DNA from: Pelodictyon phaeoclathratiforme BU-1 | GTDB taxonomy: Bacteria; Bacteroidota; Chlorobiia; Chlorobiales; Chlorobiaceae | Direction of reading: 5' to 3' | NCBI RefSeq assembly: GCF_000020645.1 | Contig: NC_011060.1 | Span: 2,866,501 to 2,930,500, forward strand | DNA length: 64,000 bases | Shown here: positions 45,273 to 51,579 of the stretch, piece after piece | How positions within the stretch are numbered: the first letter of the stretch is position 1 | How the letters are laid out: each line of letters opens with the position of its first letter | Made by a program: the position numbers and the translations under genes | Notes under the pieces: model-generated | What the model was told of the DNA's origin: nothing | Database searches by the model: none | Seen by the model: only the letters and a program-made list of their open reading frames with translations

Positions 45273-45407
45273 TTACTTGCACTTGTCGAGAAACTCGCTG
45301 AACACAAAAATCCGGTAACGGGTTCGGCCAAGAATCTCCTTGAAAATGCCTTCGGCTTGAAACAGTTTAACGAGATCACTGGCCGATAGAATCCTTCCTA
45401 ACTGCGA
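45273..45407 (-). pseudogene. C-terminal remnant of a Fic-family protein
   Basis: The frame from the DUF3368 stop onward reads ILSASDLVKLFQAEGIFKEI and then LGRTRYRIFVFSEFLDKCK before a stop. This is the usual winged-helix end of class II/III Fic proteins (…GI-KE-TG--R-R-FV---YL). The FIC motif itself is missing, so only the last 40 residues remain. No start codon. Confidence 0.65.
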
Positions 45408-45887
45408 TTATTCTCCAATCCGTTGTAAAATTGCTGTCACAAATCGAGGGCTATACCGGATTCCTCTTTGCATCATCTCATCAAGTAACGGTTTGACCGC
45501 AGAGATTTCACCCATCTGTTTTGCCTGAATCAAAATTCCGACAGAACCTGATACGGTCAGATGTAATGACTCTGCCACCTTGCGGCCAGTGAGCTCATCG
45601 ATCAAAACTAATCCTGCTGCTCGTTCTAACGCTAACGCGATGACTTCGGCTTCACCACGATCAAGAGTCGGTAACAGTAAATGAACTTGAGCTTCAGATT
45701 GTAATGTTTGAACTGAAATCCATGGTTCTTGTGCCAAATCAATGAGGCCGTGCTGAATGTCACTATAAACAGAAATCTCTCTGGCCACAGCATTTGGAAT
45801 GACAAGCGTTCCAACAACTTTTTGAAGCAACGCCAATTGACCAATACGGGCAAAGGCAATTAACGGGGTGGCATTGCAGATAATCAT
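45408..45887 (-). CDS. DUF3368 PIN-like toxin
   Basis: 159 aa. N-terminal IICNATPLIAFARIGQL is the DUF3368 version of the PIN start, where Asn-Ala-Thr-Pro replaces the usual acidic motif. The acidic residues follow in LDRGEAEVIALALE and VLIDELTGRKVAE. Members pair with UPF0175 antitoxins, and the upstream UPF0175 gene overlaps it by four bases. The module appears intact; RNA cleavage is inferred from the fold. Confidence 0.9.
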   Translation of the reverse strand: MIICNATPLIAFARIGQLALLQKVVGTLVIPNAVAREISVYSDIQHGLIDLAQEPWISVQTLQSEAQVHLLLPTLDRGEAEVIALALERAAGLVLIDELTGRKVAESLHLTVSGSVGILIQAKQMGEISAVKPLLDEMMQRGIRYSPRFVTAILQRIGE

Positions 45888-46162
45888 ACTGCGCCTTTGG
45901 ATAACTGCGCGACTCCTCGTAACTCACTGTCAACAATGGACTCGTCATAATCAAAAATGACAATCCCTTTTCGCGCCAGTAGATCCATGAAGTTGAGCCG
46001 ATTACATCCTGCCAAATCAGCAGCTTTTCCCAGTGAAAGTTTCTTCTCCTGAAAATAGGTTATGGCCGCCATCAGACGAATCTCTTGTGCCAGATCCTGA
46101 ATCCCAATCTTGAGTGATGCCAGCAAGTCCTGGGATACTTCAAACGTCATTGTTTCTGTCAT
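45884..46162 (-). CDS. UPF0175 antitoxin
   Basis: 92 aa from the ATG at 46162 with AAGGA upstream. The helical UPF0175 domain contains QEIRLMAAITYFQEKKLSLG followed by KAADLAGCNRLNFMDLLARK, a helix-turn-helix-like segment that likely binds the promoter. It overlaps the DUF3368 toxin gene by four bases. With its partner it is the only toxin-antitoxin pair of this island that looks complete. Confidence 0.9.
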   Translation of the reverse strand: MTETMTFEVSQDLLASLKIGIQDLAQEIRLMAAITYFQEKKLSLGKAADLAGCNRLNFMDLLARKGIVIFDYDESIVDSELRGVAQLSKGAV

Positions 46163-46299
46163 AATCAAGTTCCTTCATAAAAATCGTTCACGCGACAGTA
46201 CAATCATCTTGCTTCTTGTTTCAAAGATACTCACTGCTGTGTGCTCCATCAAGAGAAACTCAGAGTGTTTTTTGATGTTACCCATTTGGGGGGCGTTCC

Positions 46300-46362
46300 G
46301 TGAGTAAAAAAATCATCAACCACCTCAGGGACAAGGTGATGTAGGCGTTCAGTATGGCGTGA
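46300..46362 (+). pseudogene. Degenerate methyltransferase-like C-terminal tail, copy 1
   Basis: The frame reads VSKKIINHLRDKVM, a stop, then AFSMA. It is clearly related to the better preserved piece at 49575-49694 (KVINHLGDEVMKVFKIL). Only some 20 codons can be aligned. The source appears to be the C-terminus of a site-specific DNA methyltransferase (Mod type), an assignment made from memory. Confidence 0.45.
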
Positions 46363-46459
46363 CCACTGTTCTCTCAAGAAAAATGATGAGCAATCGTTGT
46401 TTTTATCAAAAGGTGTGGGTATGATAGAAGGTATGAAAACTTTTCAACGAGGTGGGCTG

Positions 46460-46741
46460 ATGGGAAAAACAAAAGTTGCAATAACCATTGATGCTATCGC
46501 GATCACAAAAATTGACCGGCTTGTCGAAAAGAGGGTTTTTGCCAATCGAAGTCAGGCAATAGAGGAGGCGTTCCTGGAAAAAATTGAGCGCATTGAGCAC
46601 CGCAGTCTGGCTGAAGAGTGCGCAAAACTTGATCCTGCAGAAGAGCGCCAACTGGCAGAAGAGGGTATGAACGGCGAGATTGAGACGTGGCCGGAATACT
46701 GCCGATCAGTCAGATCCAAACTCTGTCGGCAGAACGGATAG
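46460..46741 (+). CDS. Ribbon-helix-helix antitoxin (MazE-like), tail altered
   Basis: 93 aa from the ATG at 46460, with GAGGTGGG just upstream; earlier in-frame ATGs at 46421 and 46433 lack such a site. The RHH region is TKVAITIDAIAITKIDRLVE. Antitoxins of this group normally end near WPEY. Here the frame runs on for 16 residues (CRSVRSKLCRQNG), which are MazF sequence read in the wrong frame. The antitoxin stop and the front of the toxin gene have been deleted. The DNA-binding part looks intact. Confidence 0.8.
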   Translation: MGKTKVAITIDAIAITKIDRLVEKRVFANRSQAIEEAFLEKIERIEHRSLAEECAKLDPAEERQLAEEGMNGEIETWPEYCRSVRSKLCRQNG

Positions 46742-46819
46742 GCAGCAAAATCGGATCGCTTTCTGCCGACAGAGTTGATTCGGGTTATCGAGGGGCTTAA
46801 TGAGATTGTCGGCAGATAA
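46699..46819 (+). pseudogene. C-terminal remnant of a MazF/PemK-type toxin, frameshifted
   Basis: In the frame starting at 46699 the DNA encodes LPISQIQTLSAERIGSKIGS then LSADRVD, the characteristic end of MazF-type RNases. After a shift of one base near 46775 the sequence continues as ELIRVIEGLNEIVGR and a stop. The N-terminal two thirds with the catalytic arginine are missing. It lies fused to the end of the antitoxin gene, so one deletion explains both. Confidence 0.8.
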
Positions 46820-46896
46820 CCGTCTTGCTCAACGACCCGTATTATTGATCAATCAAGTGATCGCCGAGAGTCCTTTCTGCTTCACAAAATAATTTT

Positions 46897-46926
46897 AAGT
46901 TTACTTTTATTGCGAAAAGTAAACTT
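46897..46926. repeat. Perfect 12-bp inverted repeat
   Basis: AAGTTTACTTTT (46897-46908) and AAAAGTAAACTT (46915-46926) flank ATTGCG. A related half (AATTTACTTTCC) follows ten bases later. No T-run fitting a terminator; an operator for a dimeric regulator is possible. The surrounding 46820-47033 has no recognised gene. Confidence 0.7.
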
Positions 46927-47033
46927 GGTTTATTCTTAATTTACTTTCCGTAACAACTCGAGCCGCTCACACGAAGGCTTCGGTAGCAATGCGCGTCAAC
47001 AAGCTAACGCCAAAGCACCTTGCCTGCGGTTGA

Positions 47034-47201
47034 ACCATCCAGCTTCTTGAAAAACTGGTGCAGATTGAGCACGCTCTGGTAACAATCGAACGGCGGTTTT
47101 CATCTATCAAAACGGCTGATGATTTTCTTGATAGGGATCAAGGAATGGATATGCTTGATAGAATTGCAATGATAATCTCGACGACCTTCACGATGAAGTG
47201 A
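47034..47201 (+). pseudogene. Remnant of a HepT (DUF86) toxin
   Basis: One frame with no start reads LLEKLVQIEHALVTIERRFS, then SIKTADDFLDRDQGMDMLDR and IAM, matching the first helices of HepT-type HEPN RNases. The downstream RX4-6H motif (usually RDIISHHY) is absent: after IAM the sequence changes to unrelated codons, ending at TGA 47199. An overlapping frame (47171-47227) encodes DNLDDLHDEVNNMIKNLR, probably the end of another lost gene. The partner MntA is not present. Confidence 0.7.
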
Positions 47202-47210
47202 ACAACATGA

Positions 47211-48668
47211 TCAAGAATTTGAGATAATGTACAGTTGCTGTTTTTTCTGAATCAGTGTGTTTCGGCCAACCGCATACGCGTAAACCGATGCGGGAACAAA
47301 GGTAAGCTGCACGCCACTCTCCTCCTTTACTCCCTGCTTGTCAATTGTCGTTACCACCGCCTTCTGGAGCTGGTTTGTGGTACAAAAGGAGATGAGTGAT
47401 TTGAGTTCCGCAGGATACTCAAAGTAGCGGTTGCTCCACTTGATTTCGACCGCCCAGAGGGGCTTGAACTTTTTTTCATCCAGGCAAATCAAGTCAACCT
47501 CTCCTTTGCTCCACCGGGCATACCAGGGCTCTATCCAGTCGCGATGCATCCACTGTGAAAAAACTGCGGTTTCAACCATTGCGCCGATGTGGTCATCGGT
47601 GGCATGAAGCGGCGAAAAGAGTGCGCTGCGAAGCGAGGGGTTGGTCAAATACATTTTAAACTGTGTTGACCGCCTGAAGTGCTTGACGTTATTATCGGTG
47701 CGTTTGACTGTTCTGACAAGAAACGCGGCTTCCAGATATTCGATGTATCGTTTAAGCGTGTTCTTGTCAACGCCCCCTGAAGAGGTACTGAGTGATTCGA
47801 GAGAAAATTCCTGACCGGAATTGTAGGCTATGGCCGTAAAGAGTGAGTTCAGCTCCGCAACATCCTTGATGCCGTACAACCCTGGCAGATCGCGCAACAA
47901 GACCTTGTCGATGATATCAGAGCGGATATATCGTCCAGGATCGGACTGTACCGCTTCAGAAAAAATAACTTCAGGGTATCCGCCGAAATTGATATAGTTG
48001 AGGAAATGCTCGTTCAGCTTTCTGATGTCAACAGCATCATAAAAATCAGTTATCCCGCCATCCCATGTAAAGGTTGATGGTCGAATCAGCGCATTGAGAT
48101 TGAGCAGGTGAATGTACTCGTTGAAGGTCAGCGGGGGGAGCAGAAACTCGGTAAACCGCCCGGCTCCGCTCTCCCTGCTTTTCAGTTTCAGAGCTGCTGC
48201 TGCTGAACCGGAAACCACAAAACGGGTTTCAGGATAGCTGTCAACCAGCGATTTCAAATGAACTTCCCAATCTTTCAGGTATTGTATTTCATCAAAAAAG
48301 ACAAACCATCCCTTGGCATCAATTTGACCGGTTGTTTTTGTGCATAACCGAAAAAGCTGCTCCAGCGGGATATTGTTGTAAATGGGGGTATCAATGGAGA
48401 GAAACGCAACCTTTTGCGGATTGTGCCCCTCCATAAGCAAATGCTGGATGGTATGATAGAGCATGACCGTTTTGCCTACCCGTCTTGGCCCCATGAGTAT
48501 GACCGCTCTTCTTACCAATACGTTTGCCACCAGCGGCTCAAAGAGATCAAGATAGAGACGGGGTGTCATGTTTCCGTAATACTCTTCGACCTTACCGCTA
48601 TGCCACCAGGGATTTTCAAAACGAATGCGGTCAGTGACCTGTTCTTCAGCAAAAGATTGAAACGCCAT
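47211..48668 (-). CDS. AAA ATPase with DUF4143 nuclease-like domain
   Basis: 485 aa. Walker A is ILMGPRRVGKTVMLYHTI and Walker B is WFVFFDEIQYLKDWE, with sensor VVSGSAAA. The C-terminal DUF4143 region has the restriction-endonuclease-like pattern (SKGEVDLICLD ... WAVEIKWSNR). These proteins are widespread, often in accessory regions, with no settled function; a Holliday-junction or DNA-ends role has been guessed. The gene looks intact. Start ATG at 48668. Confidence 0.9.
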   Translation of the reverse strand: MAFQSFAEEQVTDRIRFENPWWHSGKVEEYYGNMTPRLYLDLFEPLVANVLVRRAVILMGPRRVGKTVMLYHTIQHLLMEGHNPQKVAFLSIDTPIYNNIPLEQLFRLCTKTTGQIDAKGWFVFFDEIQYLKDWEVHLKSLVDSYPETRFVVSGSAAAALKLKSRESGAGRFTEFLLPPLTFNEYIHLLNLNALIRPSTFTWDGGITDFYDAVDIRKLNEHFLNYINFGGYPEVIFSEAVQSDPGRYIRSDIIDKVLLRDLPGLYGIKDVAELNSLFTAIAYNSGQEFSLESLSTSSGGVDKNTLKRYIEYLEAAFLVRTVKRTDNNVKHFRRSTQFKMYLTNPSLRSALFSPLHATDDHIGAMVETAVFSQWMHRDWIEPWYARWSKGEVDLICLDEKKFKPLWAVEIKWSNRYFEYPAELKSLISFCTTNQLQKAVVTTIDKQGVKEESGVQLTFVPASVYAYAVGRNTLIQKKQQLYIISNS

Positions 48669-49023
48669 TGTATAGTTATTTCTGCATTTTTCTGTAAATT
48701 AAGATAATCGAATGAATCTTATTCATCAATAATGTTAAAAATAATATAAAAATAGCGATTTCATGGCTTTATTTTTCACACTACTCAGGAGCGATATCCG
48801 TCATGGCATTGTCTCTGAGCGGGCGCCACAGATCAACATCAAGCCACAGAACTACCGCTATTTCACCTCCAGCGAAGTCATAAAAGCGCGAAGGGTTGTC
48901 TTGAGGATGCAAACCACAATGCCAATCCGGAGATTATGCATCGGGCGCTGAAGCTTGTTACCAGTACGGGCAACTTTTTCTTTCCCCTCATTATTTGTAT
49001 AAAAACAGCATCAATCAAATACT
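48669..49023. other. Intergenic stretch, no gene recognised
   Basis: A 62-codon frame at 48763-48951 has no family likeness. An alternative frame near 48890-48990 reads NPEIMHRALKLVTSTGNFFF, which looks gene-like but could not be placed. Probably another decayed gene. Confidence 0.35.
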
Positions 49024-49217
49024 ATGCAGTTTGAGTTTGACCATGAAAAGAGCAGACTGAACAGGATCAAGCACAGTATCGACTTTGTTGAAGCTCAGGC
49101 ACTGTGAGTTGATTACAATCTTGTTGAAATTCCATCAAAAACAGCGGGAGAGCCTCGGTTTATTAAAGAAGATCCCGCTCCGAGGAGGTAAGAGTCTATG
49201 AAAACAGAGGAATTTGA
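49024..49217 (+). pseudogene. Inactivated BrnT toxin gene
   Basis: The reading MQFEFDHEKSRLNRIKHSID, FVEAQAL is the standard start of BrnT. TGA (49105-49107) then stands where tryptophan is usual (stop, then VDYNLVEIPSKTAGEPRFI). The central beta strands are deleted. The end reappears in another frame as SRSEEVRVYEN, finishing at TGA 49215-49217. Its overlap with the start of brnA is the normal arrangement. The toxin cannot be made. Confidence 0.85.
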
Positions 49218-49437
49218 CAAAGCGTTTGATGACGGTTCAGATATCACCCCTTTCCTTGATCTGAACAAGGCGCGTCGGATAAAACAACAGCATAAAAGGG
49301 TGAATGTTGATTTTCCCCTCTGGATGATCGACTCGCTCGATAAAGAGGCGACCCGTCTTGGGGTGTCACGCCAGTCGGTAATAAAAGTCTGGCTTGGAGA
49401 GCGCATTCAACAGCATTTTCTGGAAAAAACAATATAA
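49198..49437 (+). CDS. brnA: BrnA antitoxin, orphaned
   Basis: 79 aa. A ribbon-helix-helix C-terminal half (RVNVDFPLWMIDSLDKEATR and RLGVSRQSVIKVWLGE) is typical of BrnA, the antitoxin and autorepressor of BrnT. GAGGAGG seven to nine bases upstream of the ATG lies inside the dead brnT. The gene is complete while its toxin partner is broken, so its remaining role could be DNA binding only. Confidence 0.9.
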   Translation: MKTEEFDKAFDDGSDITPFLDLNKARRIKQQHKRVNVDFPLWMIDSLDKEATRLGVSRQSVIKVWLGERIQQHFLEKTI

Positions 49438-49574
49438 TAGAATTTTAAATAACCAATTTCACCCATTTCGCGAGTACCTGCTGGTATATATCGGACCCAA
49501 GATTGGATTGAATTAAAGAATAGAAAATGAGAAGTTACGATAAGCTAATCAATACACTCAAACAGTGTTCCTGA

Positions 49575-49694
49575 TTGTTCGGGCTAAACAGCAATATTTC
49601 GCGCCCCATCGAAAAACCCGAAACCAGCAGGATTTCTGTCAAAGTGATCAACCATCTTGGGGATGAGGTGATGAAGGTGTTCAAAATATTGTGA
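49575..49694 (+). pseudogene. Methyltransferase-like C-terminal tail, copy 2
   Basis: Forty codons without a start read LFGLNSNISRPIEKPETSRI and SVKVINHLGDEVMKVFKIL, then a stop. This resembles the C-terminal end of DNA methyltransferases of Mod type. A more decayed relative lies at 46300-46362. The rest of 49438-49764 shows nothing else recognisable apart from the promoter region of the next gene. Confidence 0.55.
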
Positions 49695-49764
49695 TCATGC
49701 GAAAAAAAATCATAATGTTAAGCAACGTTGCCATGCAAAAATAAAGGAAAACTGCAAGACCATT

Positions 49765-51507
49765 ATGATTACCCGCTTGACGCTGCAAAATTTCAAGAAT
49801 GTCGGGGAACAGACCTACGATTTCACCCGCTTTGACCTGCTCGTCGGAAGAAACAACAGCGGTAAAAGCACGGTACTTCAGGCACTTGCCATCTGGCAGT
49901 ACTGCGTGGACGAATTTCATCGCTCAGCCCGGCGTGGCTCGAAAGGAATACAGGTCGTGCTTCCCAACTTCACAGCACTACCGGTACCGGAGTTTAACCT
50001 TTTATGGAAGGATAGAACTGACCGTCGGTATCCTCTTGTCGAGGGAAAAAAGAAACAGGAATTTATCCTTATCAAAATAATGGTTAACTGGCAAGTCACA
50101 CCTGAACAAACAGAAATGTTCGGAATTGACCTGCGCTACCACTCTCCGCAAACCATCTATGCCATTCCTGAAGGCGGATGGACAAAGTTCCGTGAACTGG
50201 AACAGCATGATGTGCTGCCAAGAATTGCTTATGTCCCTCCTTTTTCAGGACTTGAACCGACAGAAAAATGGTTGGACATTGCCCCGATTCGTCAACAGGT
50301 AGGCAAAGGACAACCCGGTAGTGTGTTACGTAATTTATTATTACGTGTCTGTCCTCCTCCTGAAAAAGGGGTTAATGGCCAAACCAAAAAAGGCTGTAGT
50401 CGCTCTGCAGAGTGGCAGGAATTAGCCGCAATTGTTGAACGCTGGTTTTCAGTAAAACTCTTAGAGCCAAAGTATGATTCGCAAAAAGATGTTTATATCA
50501 AGGTGGATTATCGCCAGAATGATAAAGAGTTTGATATTATAGCTGGCGGAAGCGGCTTCCATCAGACGCTGACACTGCTGGCGTTTCTTCACGGTTACAA
50601 CCCTACAACCATCCTGCTTGATGAACCCGATGCACACCTGCACGTTAACCTGCAGCGGGAAATTCTTGATTTTTTCAAACAAAAATCATCGGAGAGAAAC
50701 ACACAGTTTCTGATTGCTACTCATGCTGAAGAGTTTGCCCGAGGTGTTGATGCCTCTCAGATTATATCCCTTATGAGCCAGCAACCAAAGCGGATAGAGT
50801 CTACCCCTGAAGTGTTGCAGGCAATGTCGGAAGTATCAAACGAAGAGATTGTCCGATTGCTTGCTTCACCATACATCCTTTACGTCGAGGGTGAAAGTGA
50901 TGAGCGAATACTTCGGGCATGGGCCGCCAAATGCGGTGCGCAGGAGGCTATGGATAAACTCTGCTTCAAGCCTATGGGTGGTGGAAATAAAATCGCCATG
51001 AAAGAGTCTGCCGATGAACATTACTGCGCACTGCAACAAATTATTCCGACAGTTTCGCGACTGATGCTCTTTGATTTTGACAACAGCGAAAACGCATTTC
51101 ACCCACCGTTGGACAATCCAACCCTTGTTGAGTGGAAACGAAAAAATATCGAAAACTATCTGCTTGTCCCGGATGCCTGGAAACGTGCTGCATTACAACA
51201 GATGGAGTGTTCCGAAGATAATCTTTTTGCTCAACCAGTTTTAAACTTGATTGATCAATTTTTTTCAGACGAAAATTTAACCCTGCCTCATGGAAAAAGC
51301 TGGCGGGATATTTCGTCAAATATTTTCACTGTTGTTGATGGTAAAAGGCTTTTGTTTGAGAACGATGATTCCCTCTTCCATCAGTTGAGAAAAGGTAATC
51401 CATCGTTACAGCTTTTGCGTCAACAGGTGGCGCTCGGTATGACTCCGGATGAAATTCATGATGATGTGCATCGTTTTATGAACAAACTGCTTGTTATGAC
51501 GTCATAG
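49765..51507 (+). CDS. OLD-family ATPase with TOPRIM nuclease domain
   Basis: 580 aa. The N-terminal ABC-type ATPase begins TLQNFKNVGEQTYDFTRFDL and has Walker A VGRNNSGKSTVLQAL. The signature-like GGSGFHQTLTLLAFL, Walker B TTILLDEPDAHLH and H-loop ATHAEEF follow. From about 370 a TOPRIM domain follows with YVEGESDERIL and the DxD in MLFDFDNSEN. OLD nucleases take part in phage defence (with partners in Gabija, PARIS or retron systems) or act alone. No intact partner gene adjoins. The gene looks complete. Confidence 0.9.
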   Translation: MITRLTLQNFKNVGEQTYDFTRFDLLVGRNNSGKSTVLQALAIWQYCVDEFHRSARRGSKGIQVVLPNFTALPVPEFNLLWKDRTDRRYPLVEGKKKQEFILIKIMVNWQVTPEQTEMFGIDLRYHSPQTIYAIPEGGWTKFRELEQHDVLPRIAYVPPFSGLEPTEKWLDIAPIRQQVGKGQPGSVLRNLLLRVCPPPEKGVNGQTKKGCSRSAEWQELAAIVERWFSVKLLEPKYDSQKDVYIKVDYRQNDKEFDIIAGGSGFHQTLTLLAFLHGYNPTTILLDEPDAHLHVNLQREILDFFKQKSSERNTQFLIATHAEEFARGVDASQIISLMSQQPKRIESTPEVLQAMSEVSNEEIVRLLASPYILYVEGESDERILRAWAAKCGAQEAMDKLCFKPMGGGNKIAMKESADEHYCALQQIIPTVSRLMLFDFDNSENAFHPPLDNPTLVEWKRKNIENYLLVPDAWKRAALQQMECSEDNLFAQPVLNLIDQFFSDENLTLPHGKSWRDISSNIFTVVDGKRLLFENDDSLFHQLRKGNPSLQLLRQQVALGMTPDEIHDDVHRFMNKLLVMTS

Positions 51508-51508
51508 G

Positions 51509-51571
51509 AAAACAAAGGAATTTGCAAAACTTGATCCTGTCGAAGAGCGCCAACTGGCGGCAGAGGGGTAG
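51509..51571 (+). pseudogene. Second copy of an antitoxin tail
   Basis: Directly after the OLD gene stop the frame reads KTKEFAKLDPVEERQLAAEG and a stop. It matches ECAKLDPAEERQLAEEG in the RHH antitoxin at 46460-46741, also at DNA level (AAACTTGATCCTG and GAAGAGCGCCAACTGGC shared). Only about 20 codons remain, so it is a relic of a duplicated or related toxin-antitoxin locus. Confidence 0.75.
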
Positions 51572-51579
51572 AGAGTAAA

